Source of the DNA: a virus
Length of the DNA: 44,071 nt
Virus record (IMG/VR): IMGVR_UViG_3300027833_000087
Coordinates: 1-44,071 of that record
Strand: one strand, 5' to 3'
Numbering within the stretch: position 1 is the stretch's first letter; each line of letters opens with the position of its first letter. Below the pieces are notes generated by a model. The model had not been told where the DNA came from, made no database searches, and saw only the letters and a program-made list of their open reading frames with translations. This document shows, piece after piece, positions 33,715 to 41,679 of the stretch. A program made the position numbers and the translations under genes.

Positions 33715-34407
33715 CTAAGATTTGCCGTATTTTTTTAATTTTGCTTTTTGCGCAGCAGTCATATCTTTACCTGCTGTCAACCCAGTTTTGTCTAAAGACT
33801 TTTTATTTTTTGGTGGCTTTGCGACCTTTTTTCCGTCTGGCCCAAATACAGACTTGTCTTTCATTGCTTTCTTTTGCGCCGCTGTCATGCTGCTACCAGA
33901 TTGCATTGCTTGCTTGGCTGGGGAGTTCCCCCTAGTCCTAGTCTTTGTTTTTCTAATCTCAATCCTTTTGCTGCCATTAGGATTTATAGTAATTATTTCT
34001 GTTTTATTTTTAGTTCTTGTCCTACCTTTCCCTGTTGTCGGCGCCGGCTTATCTTTTGTTTTTGCTTTTATAGGCAAAGCTTCCGGCTTATCATTTTTAG
34101 GGTCTTTAAATTTAATCTTTTCAGCCTTCAGACTTATAGGCACGGGCGTTGGTTTTCTTTTTTTGCTCGGCACTTTTTTTAAGTCTTTTTTGGTCATATT
34201 TTTCAAACCTTTTTTGGTAGGAACAGGTTCACCCCCTCTTAAAGCCTCTCCTTTCAGTTCCATCTTGTCTTCGCCGCGTGTTGAACGCTGCTTAGCTGGA
34301 GAAGAGGTCTTAGCTGGGCCGTAACCCTTGTTCATGTTTTTTGCCGGAGATCCGAATTTACCCGTTGCCATTAATACAGGGGATTTGGGTGCCATTTTAA
34401 ATGCCAT
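33715..34407 (-). CDS. Highly basic Lys-rich protein with three S-P-A-K motifs
   Basis: 230 aa, about one quarter lysine. G-S-P-A-K-N 19-24, S-S-P-A-K-Q 35-40 and N-S-P-A-K-Q 161-166 are spread through it. A second internal repeat is M-T-A-A-Q-K-K-A-M-K (174-183) and M-T-A-A-Q-K-A-K-L-K-K (216-226). K/P-rich linkers between them (K-K-R-K-P-T-P-V-P-I) suggest a disordered, histone H1-like polymer. A DNA-condensing or capsid-lining role is plausible. The N-terminal M-A-F-K-M is close to the M-A-F-R-L of the 117-aa neighbour. Exact start is uncertain (M1, M5 or M13). Confidence 0.72.
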   Translation of the reverse strand: MAFKMAPKSPVLMATGKFGSPAKNMNKGYGPAKTSSPAKQRSTRGEDKMELKGEALRGGEPVPTKKGLKNMTKKDLKKVPSKKRKPTPVPISLKAEKIKFKDPKNDKPEALPIKAKTKDKPAPTTGKGRTRTKNKTEIITINPNGSKRIEIRKTKTRTRGNSPAKQAMQSGSSMTAAQKKAMKDKSVFGPDGKKVAKPPKNKKSLDKTGLTAGKDMTAAQKAKLKKYGKS

Positions 34408-34417
34408 AGTGTTTGTT

Positions 34418-34858
34418 TTATCGTTCGTTATCTTTAATCATATTATCAATCGCATGATTGAAAACCTTATCGGTATATGTTTTATTTTTATAAAAAGTAC
34501 TTCTTTCTGATGTAGGCAGATCTTCTTCGCCTAGTAGTATTCTATATATTCTAGTTATAAGTTGCTTGCACTTAAAAGAAGTTGTATACGTATTGTACTT
34601 CATTGTTGTCCTGTTCCTTTTGCTAAAAACAGTTATCCAATCGTTCTTACGTAATCTTTCCCACCTTGCTTTATCCCAAGAATAGGTGTATGCACCTTTA
34701 ATAAAATCATTACGTATAAAATGGTTTTTACAATCTAAATAAATAAGCAACTCTAAATCCGCATCTTTCAAATCGTAAGTTTTACAAGCCCATCTCCTGA
34801 CAAGCCTGTAATACTTAAATATGTTCTTATTCCTTAAATCCTGCGCGCTTAGTCTCAT
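34418..34858 (-). CDS. Winged-helix (MarR-like) DNA-binding protein
   Basis: 146 aa. The order helix, helix, helix, two-strand wing is visible: Y-Y-R-L-V-R-R-W-A-C-K (16-26), D-A-D-L-E-L-L-I-Y-L-D-C-K (33-45), then W-D-K-A-R-W-E-R-L-R-K-N-D-W-I and V-F-S-K-R-N-R-T-T-M-K-Y wing. The C-terminal helix ends D-N-M-I-K-D-N-E-R. I recall close relatives in marine phages. It overlaps the GroES stop by 4 nt (ATGA) and precedes the S-P-x-K cluster. A regulator of late transcription or of the capsid/chaperonin operon is possible; a target was not identified. Confidence 0.7.
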   Translation of the reverse strand: MRLSAQDLRNKNIFKYYRLVRRWACKTYDLKDADLELLIYLDCKNHFIRNDFIKGAYTYSWDKARWERLRKNDWITVFSKRNRTTMKYNTYTTSFKCKQLITRIYRILLGEEDLPTSERSTFYKNKTYTDKVFNHAIDNMIKDNER

Positions 34859-35112
34859 TCAACTAAAACAATATCGTTTATAGTGATAACATGGTACATC
34901 TTATCATTCCATTCTATTCCGTGACCAGCGTGTTTGTCATATCTAACAACACTACCTTCTTTTATATAATCAACTTTATCACCAGCACTTATAACCTCGG
35001 CTTTTAAGTACCTAATGTCTGTGTTCTGTGTTTCAGTTAATTCTAGGCCAGCAACCGTTTTCGGCGCTTCCTTTATCTTATCTATTACGATATAATAATT
35101 AATTGCTTTCAA
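34855..35112 (-). CDS. groES: Co-chaperonin GroES
   Basis: 85 aa. K-A-I-N-Y-Y-I-V-I-D (2-11), a short mobile-loop region, then A-E-V-I-S-A-G-D (33-40), K-E-G-S-V-V-R-Y-D-K-H-A-G (51-63) and W-N-D-K-M-Y-H-V-I-T-I-N-D-I follow the GroES order: the 10-kDa cap that closes GroEL over a folding substrate. Slightly shorter than bacterial GroES (about 95 aa). It overlaps the groEL end by 14 nt, with groEL first, the reverse of the bacterial groES-groEL order. A phage GroES would adapt the chaperonin to capsid subunits, as T4 gp31 does. Confidence 0.85.
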   Translation of the reverse strand: MKAINYYIVIDKIKEAPKTVAGLELTETQNTDIRYLKAEVISAGDKVDYIKEGSVVRYDKHAGHGIEWNDKMYHVITINDIVLVE

Positions 35113-36703
35113 GAGATCTTACATTTGAGATTATACAATCGGCTGAGATAATAGTAGTGGCAACACTTATTGCATTCTTTAATGCAGACTTAGTTACCAG
35201 TACCGGATCTATAATACCGTTATGAACCATTCTTTTATAACACCCGCAAGTAACATCAACACCTACACCAACCCAATCATCCTCTTCACCGCTGCCGGCT
35301 TCTATAGATTTTTCTTTGGGTGATATGTAATCAGAGTAACCTGCGTTATCTAATATAATGTTGTAAGGTGACTGTATTGCTTCTAACAATATTTTGTACC
35401 CGTCATTTTTAGGCTCTATAAGTTGAGACGCATTTAATAAAGCAGTTCCACCACCTGGGATAATACCTTCTTGTAAAGCAGCCTTAGTTGCGTGGATAGC
35501 GTCTTCTACTCTGTCTTTCTTTTCTTTTAACTCTACGGCAGAATCGGCTCCTACATATATAACACCAACCTTACCGGTTAGCATTGATAAACGCTGCTCT
35601 AATTTCTTTTTAATATAACCGTTTGTTTCTTTGTCAATTTTGTTTTCTACTTCTGCTATTCTATCTGATAGATCTTCGGTTGCTTCTTTAATTTGCAACG
35701 TAGTGTTTTTAGCGTCTGTAACGGACTTAATTGCTTCTCCTAATACATCAGGGCTAATAAGATCTAAATCATCCCCTAACTCCTCGTTAACGACTGTGGC
35801 ACCGGTTAATATGGCCAGGTCTTCTATAGTGTCTTGCTTAGTTGGGCCAAAACCGGGTAGGTCAACAATATTGACTTTAATATTGCCTTTAACCTTGTTG
35901 GCTAATAAAGTAGCATACGGCTGTTGATCCATAGGTGCAACAATAAGCAATGCTCTTTTAGTTTTAACTACATGCTCCAATATACTTTGTATACGTCGTA
36001 CACTTGGTATGTTCGAGCTAACTATCAATACATACGGGTTTTCCAACACTGCAGTACCTTTATCTTTGTCAGTTAATAAATGCGGAGATTTTATGCCCGC
36101 TTCAAATTGTGTCCCCTCAACAAAATCAACATAAGTATCATTTGTTTCAGAGTCTTCCATTAGAACAACTCCATTTTTGCCAACTTTTTCAAAAGCCTCT
36201 CCAATTTTGTCTCCAAGACCACTGTCATTATTGCAGCTAATATAAGCAACTTGCCTAAGCATTTCGCCTTCAACTGGTATACTGGCATTGTCAAGGTAAT
36301 CAACAACTTCTTTATAACATTCAGAAACGCCATCTTTAATACTTCTAATCTTTTCTTCACCCTTGTAATTGTTTAATCCTGTTAATAATGAAGTAGCAAG
36401 AACGGTAGCTGTAGTAGTACCGTCTCCTGCCTCTTTCACTGTATTGTTAGCCGCTTCCTTTATTAAGGTAGCACCTATATTCTCGACCGGGTCCATTAAG
36501 ACTACGCTTTCTGCAACGGTTACCCCGTCTTTTGTTATCACCGGTCTGCCCATTGCGTCCTCATATATCACGCACTTTCCTGAAGCCCCTAATGTGGACT
36601 TAACTGCGTTTGATAATTTATAAACACCTGACAATATCTTATTGCGCGCTTCTTCTCCGAAGCTTAGATCCTTTACGATCTGACTTGGTAAATTGAATTC
36701 CAT
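35099..36703 (-). CDS. groEL: Chaperonin GroEL
   Basis: 534 aa, close to the usual 540. T37-L-G-A-S-G-K43, I-T-K-D59-G-V-T-V-A and D94-G-T-T-T-A-T are the ATP-binding motifs; R398-V-E-D401-A-I-H-A-T-K and the I-I-P-G-G-G signature (414-419) complete it. The three catalytic Asp (59, 94, 401; E. coli 52, 87, 398) are present, so it should be an active ATPase. The C-terminus ends R-S-L-E-S-N and lacks the Gly-Gly-Met tail of bacterial GroEL. Virally encoded GroEL is uncommon outside large phages. It sits at the start of the chaperonin/accessory part of the late unit, with a hairpin in its leader. Confidence 0.96.
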   Translation of the reverse strand: MEFNLPSQIVKDLSFGEEARNKILSGVYKLSNAVKSTLGASGKCVIYEDAMGRPVITKDGVTVAESVVLMDPVENIGATLIKEAANNTVKEAGDGTTTATVLATSLLTGLNNYKGEEKIRSIKDGVSECYKEVVDYLDNASIPVEGEMLRQVAYISCNNDSGLGDKIGEAFEKVGKNGVVLMEDSETNDTYVDFVEGTQFEAGIKSPHLLTDKDKGTAVLENPYVLIVSSNIPSVRRIQSILEHVVKTKRALLIVAPMDQQPYATLLANKVKGNIKVNIVDLPGFGPTKQDTIEDLAILTGATVVNEELGDDLDLISPDVLGEAIKSVTDAKNTTLQIKEATEDLSDRIAEVENKIDKETNGYIKKKLEQRLSMLTGKVGVIYVGADSAVELKEKKDRVEDAIHATKAALQEGIIPGGGTALLNASQLIEPKNDGYKILLEAIQSPYNIILDNAGYSDYISPKEKSIEAGSGEEDDWVGVGVDVTCGCYKRMVHNGIIDPVLVTKSALKNAISVATTIISADCIISNVRSLESN

Positions 36704-36731
36704 TTAATTTAATTTAATTGATTTAATCTTA

Positions 36732-36747
36732 TATGCCTTTTGGCATA
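36732..36747 (-). other. Perfect hairpin in the groEL leader
   Basis: TATGCC-TTTT-GGCATA gives a 6-bp stem with a 4-nt loop, about 28 nt before the groEL start. No U tract follows in the minus direction. It may mark the mRNA start or end of the fibre gene block or regulate groEL translation; nothing more can be said. Confidence 0.4.
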
Positions 36748-36783
36748 CCTTTATTATTACGTAAAATAATTTTATTTAATACT

Positions 36784-37125
36784 TTACGCTACTGGTTCCC
36801 CTATAGTAAGTGTTATTGACACTGGGTTTATATCCAGGTTGATAGCGTTAGCTATGTTTGTTTCTATTGCCGCAACTTGCTCTGCCCCCATTGCTGACTG
36901 TGTCCAAGCTACAACTTCATCATTAGTTAGCTCATCAAACGGTATAAAATTTGTTATGTCGTCAATATTCAGAACCTGTGTTCCTATATTTGTGGAGGAG
37001 TATTCTTCGTCTCCCTCGGTGGTGGTTCCTGTGACTATCCAGTGTACGTTATACACTACATCGTCATTTCCGCCTTGTTCTACATAGGCATCTACTGTTT
37101 TGCAATTCCAATCGTAAGTAATCAT
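36784..37125 (-). CDS. DUF7936-like small phage protein
   Basis: 113 aa. It reads as strand-rich first (V-V-Y-N-V-H-W-I-V-T-G-T), then F-I-P-F-D-E-L-T-N-D-E-V-V-A-W-T-Q-S-A and a helix ending I-N-L-D-I-N-P. I recall the F-I-P-(F/Y)-x-x-L-T pattern from a family (DUF7936) found beside fibre genes in cyanophages and other marine phages; not checked. Function unknown. It follows the fibre gene pair by 21 nt and precedes groEL by 80 nt. Confidence 0.65.
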   Translation of the reverse strand: MITYDWNCKTVDAYVEQGGNDDVVYNVHWIVTGTTTEGDEEYSSTNIGTQVLNIDDITNFIPFDELTNDEVVAWTQSAMGAEQVAAIETNIANAINLDINPVSITLTIGEPVA

Positions 37126-37146
37126 AATTTTTTTTATTTAATAATT

Positions 37147-38025
37147 TTATTCTATCCTAGCACGCTCTCCTTCTTGAAGAAGAAATACTATTTTTAAATT
37201 TTGTAATCTGTCTTGATAAACATCTCCATTTACTAATCCTCCTTCTTCCACCGCTTCTGTTTGATCCCGAAAGACAGGAACATTACCTAAGTTTAATTGC
37301 GTGAATATTTTGGTTTTATTTTCAAACCCATTTATTTCTAAATGCTTCTTTTCAACAACACTTTTTCCATCTCTTGTATTTGTATAGAACTGTAAATTTG
37401 CTCTTTGATCTTCGTAGGAATTCTGCACTTGGCCTCCGTTATCTGATTTAATCGAACTATAAATAACGGGGTTGTCCTCTTCTTCACTAACATTTGCCCT
37501 GAACAATATATTACCAAATTCAGGAGTTGTGTCTCCTCTTTTGCTTTTATAAAAAGGCTGCGTGATCGCTATTGAAGAAGTTATTGGTCTTCCGGGTCCA
37601 AAACCTTCAACTGGAAGTGCCTCCCTTACATCTAGCGTCTGCTTTTGGTTGTTAGGGCTGTTTATCCCTACTCTTCCTGCGCCGGTAATAGTAAGTCTTT
37701 CGGCGCCGGGATAGTATGCAACTGCAGATAGATCGAGTTCTTCACTCGTGTAAAACCTTATGTTACTTGGAGCTTGCACAGAAATTGGCTCAATAGGAAT
37801 TGTTTCGTCCACGAAACCCCCTATGCTAACGGTTGTTGTTGGTTGGCCCGCCACTTTTGGAGGCGGTCCTACGGTAGCGACAGAAAAAACAGGTAAAATT
37901 CGTTCTTTCCCGTCAAACGCAACATTGGCAGAAATCTGAGTCAATTTATATTCTGTACCTGTTAACTCATTAAGCGTTTCTACTCCTCGTAATGTAACCG
38001 TATCTGTTATATATTCTTTTCCCAT
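37147..38025 (-). CDS. Second tail fibre or fibre-associated protein
   Basis: 292 aa, beta-rich. I-T-G-A-G-R-V-G-I-N-S-P-N-N-Q-K-Q-T at about 111-128 is one divergent copy of the V-G-I-G-T-T-S-P unit that fills the larger fibre gene just before it. The start is 4 nt after the fibre stop. The N-terminal half has S-N-I-R-F-Y-T-S-E-E and repeated short strands; the C-terminus is helical with Gln/Glu. It could be a fibre tip, a chaperone-like partner or a shorter co-assembling fibre. Confidence 0.7.
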   Translation of the reverse strand: MGKEYITDTVTLRGVETLNELTGTEYKLTQISANVAFDGKERILPVFSVATVGPPPKVAGQPTTTVSIGGFVDETIPIEPISVQAPSNIRFYTSEELDLSAVAYYPGAERLTITGAGRVGINSPNNQKQTLDVREALPVEGFGPGRPITSSIAITQPFYKSKRGDTTPEFGNILFRANVSEEEDNPVIYSSIKSDNGGQVQNSYEDQRANLQFYTNTRDGKSVVEKKHLEINGFENKTKIFTQLNLGNVPVFRDQTEAVEEGGLVNGDVYQDRLQNLKIVFLLQEGERARIE

Positions 38026-38029
38026 AAAT

Positions 38030-40816
38030 TTAATTCCAAACGTTTTGTACTATATTAACCCAAGCGTAACTGCTTGCTCCTGTTTGCATGCACATGTCTA
38101 CATAACTGTAGTTTTTAGGCGAACCTGGAACATATCTATATCTTAGTGTACCTACTTTGTTTGCGCTTGCTGTATCTGTGTCATCTGCAACTTTTATTCC
38201 TCCTGCTACATCTAATTTAGCTCTTGGTGTTGTTACTCCGATACCTGTGTCTCCTGCTGAGGTTATTCGCATACGTTCGGCTTGGTTAGGAACTGTCGTA
38301 GATGAAGATGTAAATCTAATTCCTCCAAAACCTCCTACCACTAAATCATTAGCAACTCTTTTTATACCTACGTTTTGATTGTTTATATAAAAACCGTTAT
38401 TTACTCCTACTCTTATGTTACCCTCGACATCTAGTTTTTCACTAGGATTAGTAGTCCCGATACCTACGTTGCCGTTGTTAATAATCATTTTATTAACACC
38501 ACCTTGCAGAAATTGTGTTCTAACATTTGTTCCTGAGTCAAGAATTAATCCCCCTCCTGAAATGTAGCCTCCTGTGCCGTCCATTATAATAGACCCTGTG
38601 TACGTTGTGCTTTTTAGATCAAGCTTGGAGTAATGAACTGTATTCTCAATAGTCATATACCCGCTTCCTGCTGACGTGCTTTTTACATGTAAGGAGGTAC
38701 TAGGAGCTGTCGTTCCGATACCTACGTTGCCCCCGTTCAAATAGGAGTTGCCATTATTATTTAATACTACATTCGTATTATAGCTACCATCTTGAAATTG
38801 AAAAACACCTGATGCCGAGCTTCTAAACCTAGATACAACACTTCCCGCGTCACTGAAAGCCACAAACGTCCTATCTTTTAAGTGTAATCCATCTGCTGAA
38901 TCGCTAGACCCATTTATAACTATATTGCCAGCAACCTCAAGCTTCTCACTTGGACTAGTCGTCCCTATACCTACATTGCCTGTTGATGTTATCTTTAACC
39001 TTGTGGCGTTTTGTTCTGTATTTGTAGATGTGTATAATTCAAGAGCATTGTCCTGTAATACGGTACCAGTTGAAATACCTCTTATTCCTGAACCAAAATG
39101 ACCTTGTTGAGTTAAAGTTCGTCTTGTTAAGTGTAATCCTCCCGTGTACAGTCCATCTGTTGAGCCGTTTGAACTCATTACAATTTTATTAGCTGTGTCG
39201 TAGCTAGCTAGAGCGTTGGTTCCTTTTAAGTATGTTAGTCCGTAGAATCCATTCCCTAATAATGATGCTTGTCCATCAACTTGAAACTTACTTAAAGGAG
39301 CAGTTGTTCCGATACCAAGACCAGTACTCGTTAAGCGCATTTTTTCAGAAGATGTCACCGTAAATTTAATAGTAGAGCCATCAAGTTCTACTTGACTCGT
39401 GGCCCCTACCCCCCTTAGTCGTAAATATCCAGCAGCTGTATATGAGCTTGAACCTCCTGAGGTTATATTTAAAAACTCGCTTGAGGTTATTCTATCATTA
39501 CCGAAATTGTCTACGTAAAAATGTAAATTAGAATTGTTCTCGTTATCAAAGCCTACTATTTTTAAACCTTGATTATCTGCTGACTGCTGAACTTCTAAAG
39601 CTACACCAGGACTAGTAGTCCCGATGCCTACGTTGCCTGTGTTTAGTATAGCTAACGGGTACGTGCTGGCTGCGGAATTACCTATATAAAAGTTATTGCT
39701 AGCAGTGTGCATAGTGTATTTTCCCGTAAATGTACCTGTCCTTTCCAGCGTTAATTGACTATTAGAGCCCACACTAGAAACGTGTAGCTTAGAACTAGGG
39801 CTAGTTGTTCCGATCCCGACGTTGCCGTTAGCTGAAAATGTAGTAGAAACGGTATTGCCAGGTCTCATAGTTATAAAACCAGTAGACTGAATTCTTAATT
39901 CCCCGTTGTTCCCTATTAGATAGTGGTTGTCAGAGCTTGTAATATCCTCAATCCTTATTGAAGGCGCATCAGCTCTTATATGTAAAGGGTTAGATGGACT
40001 AGTCGTTCCGATACCTACGTTACCATTTGCATAATTTATACCACCGGTAACCGTATCCCAAGGAGATGATGTTATATCTGTTGTTAAGGCTAACGTACCG
40101 CTACTATCAGGAAACGCAAAACCCCTGTCGTCAGATAATTCGCTAGAATTAAGCTGCGCTTTGTACCCCTCCGTATTTTTTATAAGTATATTTTCACTTA
40201 GAATATTACCGCTAACCTCAAGCTTCTCACTTGGAGTTTCAGTTCCAATACCTACGTCGGCCGCTGTATAACTTATACCATCTGGCACTGTATTCCAAGG
40301 TGACTGCGTAGCATCATTTGCTAACACGAAGTTTTGAGCCTCGTATATTTGCTCCGCCTCCATAGAGCCATTACCAGACTTAAAGGTAACACCTAAATCG
40401 TAATAAGCAGGGTCAGTCGCATTAACTGCATAGCTGTCGATGCTGTAGTAACCAAATGTTGATATAGCCTCTTGCTCGGTTATAAGTATGTCCGAACCAA
40501 CTAACAAATTTAAAAATTCAACAACCCTTTGGCCCCCAATATCCTGATTACTCAAAGTTAATTTAGTAACCGCACTAAAGGCCACCGGATCCGTTCCACC
40601 ACCAAAAACAGCAAACGAACCCGTCTCACTCTCAGGCGTAACCACATATTTATAGGTCATTTGACCTACTATTGATATCTTACCCTGTATATTAAGGTAG
40701 TTAGCCACAGCCTCTGCAGTATATTGCTTCGTCCTACCTCCACCGTCTTCAGAACCTATCCACGCATCACCGTCCTGCACATTATCATCATACTGGTAAC
40801 CTATAATTCTACCCAT
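38030..40816 (-). CDS. Tail fibre with nine G-I-G-T-T-S-P repeats
   Basis: 928 aa. Nine copies of a motif close to V-G-I-G-T-T-S-P-S-E-K-L-x-V (one ends G-I-G-V-T-T-P) are spread from about residue 190 to the C-terminus at uneven spacing, with variable beta-rich loops between them. These repeats build trimeric beta shafts in receptor-binding fibres. The C-terminal tip (Y-V-P-G-S-P-K-N-Y-S-Y-V-D-M-C-M-Q-T) is distinct; no S74 intramolecular chaperone motif was recognised. The N-terminus begins G-R-I-I-G-Y-Q-Y-D and probably attaches to the tail. It likely determines host range. Confidence 0.85.
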   Translation of the reverse strand: MGRIIGYQYDDNVQDGDAWIGSEDGGGRTKQYTAEAVANYLNIQGKISIVGQMTYKYVVTPESETGSFAVFGGGTDPVAFSAVTKLTLSNQDIGGQRVVEFLNLLVGSDILITEQEAISTFGYYSIDSYAVNATDPAYYDLGVTFKSGNGSMEAEQIYEAQNFVLANDATQSPWNTVPDGISYTAADVGIGTETPSEKLEVSGNILSENILIKNTEGYKAQLNSSELSDDRGFAFPDSSGTLALTTDITSSPWDTVTGGINYANGNVGIGTTSPSNPLHIRADAPSIRIEDITSSDNHYLIGNNGELRIQSTGFITMRPGNTVSTTFSANGNVGIGTTSPSSKLHVSSVGSNSQLTLERTGTFTGKYTMHTASNNFYIGNSAASTYPLAILNTGNVGIGTTSPGVALEVQQSADNQGLKIVGFDNENNSNLHFYVDNFGNDRITSSEFLNITSGGSSSYTAAGYLRLRGVGATSQVELDGSTIKFTVTSSEKMRLTSTGLGIGTTAPLSKFQVDGQASLLGNGFYGLTYLKGTNALASYDTANKIVMSSNGSTDGLYTGGLHLTRRTLTQQGHFGSGIRGISTGTVLQDNALELYTSTNTEQNATRLKITSTGNVGIGTTSPSEKLEVAGNIVINGSSDSADGLHLKDRTFVAFSDAGSVVSRFRSSASGVFQFQDGSYNTNVVLNNNGNSYLNGGNVGIGTTAPSTSLHVKSTSAGSGYMTIENTVHYSKLDLKSTTYTGSIIMDGTGGYISGGGLILDSGTNVRTQFLQGGVNKMIINNGNVGIGTTNPSEKLDVEGNIRVGVNNGFYINNQNVGIKRVANDLVVGGFGGIRFTSSSTTVPNQAERMRITSAGDTGIGVTTPRAKLDVAGGIKVADDTDTASANKVGTLRYRYVPGSPKNYSYVDMCMQTGASSYAWVNIVQNVWN

Positions 40817-40819
40817 AAC

Positions 40820-41104
40820 CTATTTTTTACTTTTAGTTTTACGCTTAGGCACCTTATACTTCTTTCTGCCCTCCTTTTTAGTACCCTCACCATCATTTGC
40901 GCGGTTTCTCGAAACCTTCTCCCATCTTCCATCCTTATGATCCCAATCTTTACCTTTAACATTGACACCTCTCCTCTTAGCCTTACGTCTCTCCCTCTGC
41001 GCATGAGCCTTTTTAGCCCTCCTCGCAGGTGTTTTAGCAAAAGCTAAGTCCCTAGCAGCCTTACGCTTCCTCGCCGCAGGCGATAATTTTTGTTTTGAGG
41101 CCAT
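40820..41104 (-). CDS. Basic 94-aa protein, first gene of the late unit
   Basis: 94 aa, strongly basic (MASKQKLSPAARKRKAARDL). The first half is one Lys/Arg/Ala helix with a loose S-P-A-A-R-K variant of the motif found in other late proteins. The second half has G-K-D-W-D-H-K-D-G-R-W-E and R-N-R-A-N-D-G-E-G-T-K-K. I recall similar small basic proteins next to fibre genes in marine phages. A DNA-binding or virion role is possible; no catalytic evidence. Its start at 41104 marks the left side of the divergent control region. Confidence 0.7.
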   Translation of the reverse strand: MASKQKLSPAARKRKAARDLAFAKTPARRAKKAHAQRERRKAKRRGVNVKGKDWDHKDGRWEKVSRNRANDGEGTKKEGRKKYKVPKRKTKSKK

Positions 41105-41401
41105 TTTTTTTAAAATTTAAAATATCTGACTAAAGCGCCAGTACTATGACTAATATAATTACCCGATTTTGCAAAAAGCTACGGCTGTAAAAATTTTTTG
41201 TTGCATAATTAGAGGTAAGGGGCTATATAGTAAATTGAAAAACATTTTTCGTTACGGAAATGAATTTGATTTGACCCACCCCCCCTTTGATTTTAGGGAT
41301 TGGGGTTTAGGGTTTGCCTTTAGCCGTGGGTTTACGGCCAGGGTTTAGGCTTACTAACTAGGCTTTAGCCAGGTACTACAGCGGATGCGGTTGCACGCAG
41401 C
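41105..41401. other. Divergent control region without a gene
   Basis: 297 bp between the minus-strand late unit and the plus-strand small genes, with no frame worth calling. It holds an A/T-rich part near the late start, a run of 7 C (41279-41285), the GGGTTTA repeats, and a hairpin GCCGT-GGGTTT-ACGGC (41323-41338). Promoters for both directions are expected here, but only the plus-strand element starting at 41430 could be matched to a repeat family. Confidence 0.6.
41303..41347 (+). repeat. GGGTTT(A/G) heptamer repeats
   Basis: Four copies: GGGTTTA at 41303, GGGTTTG at 41310 directly after it, GGGTTTA at 41328 and at 41341. With GGG at 41296-41298 the G-tracts could fold a G-quadruplex. It resembles a plant-type telomere unit only by chance of sequence. 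Function not known; a protein-binding array is possible. Confidence 0.55.
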
Positions 41402-41425
41402 GCGTGTATAGCAACGCGTATAGCA
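41402..41425 (+). repeat. Double TATAGCA repeat, copy 1
   Basis: 24 nt made of two TATAGCA units joined by ACGCG, with a GTG before the first. It lies 4 nt before promoter-like element 1. Identical copies occur at 42344 and, without the first two bases, at 43518. Confidence 0.75.
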
Positions 41426-41429
41426 TTTT

Positions 41430-41462
41430 GCAGACGAATCACGTTGATCCATAGATAATATA
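41430..41462 (+). promoter_or_regulatory. Promoter-like element 1
   Basis: GCAGAC-G-AATCACG at 41430 and GATAATATA at 41454, preceded by TT so the first part begins TTGCAGAC. The 24-nt offset is identical in all seven copies. The ATG of the 24-aa frame is 34 nt after the element. Confidence 0.7.
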
Positions 41463-41496
41463 GTTGTAAGATAATAATAATTAAAATAAATATAAG

Positions 41497-41571
41497 ATGA
41501 AAAATTTAGATCCCGCTTTAGAAATGAAAATCCAAGATATTAAAGATCTTATCTACCGCTGCCTGAGGTAA
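41497..41571 (+). CDS. Possible 24-aa leader peptide
   Basis: ATG at 41497 gives a 24-residue frame (M-K-N-L-D-P-A-L-E-M-K-I-Q-D-I-K-D-L-I-Y and on) that follows promoter-like element 1 after an A/T-rich leader. Its TAA stop is exactly the 3-nt loop of a perfect hairpin (CTGAGG/CCTCAG). That layout suggests an attenuator-like leader peptide or coincidence. The peptide is a charged helix with no known function. Confidence 0.35.
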   Translation: MKNLDPALEMKIQDIKDLIYRCLR

Positions 41572-41596
41572 CCTCAGCCGGTCCTTGATACCAAGG
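41563..41596 (+). other. Two adjacent hairpins after the 24-aa frame
   Basis: CTGAGG-TAA-CCTCAG (41563-41577) is followed by CCTTG-ATAC-CAAGG (41583-41596). There is no T tract after either. They may terminate or pause transcription from element 1 before element 2 starts at 41607. Confidence 0.45.
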
Positions 41597-41606
41597 CGGA
41601 TCATTC

Positions 41607-41639
41607 GCAGACAAACCACGTCTACTCTAAGATAATATA
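41607..41639 (+). promoter_or_regulatory. Promoter-like element 2
   Basis: GCAGAC-A-AACCACG at 41607 and GATAATATA at 41631, offset 24. Preceded by TC, not TT. The 59-aa gene starts 41 nt after the element. Confidence 0.7.
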
Positions 41640-41679
41640 AATGTAAGTAAGTAACTAATAATAATTTAATATAATAACA

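Noticed and set aside
38030-40816. A diversity-generating retroelement acting on the fibre
   Set aside because: No reverse transcriptase and no template repeat were found in the window; fibre repeats are ordinary shaft repeats.
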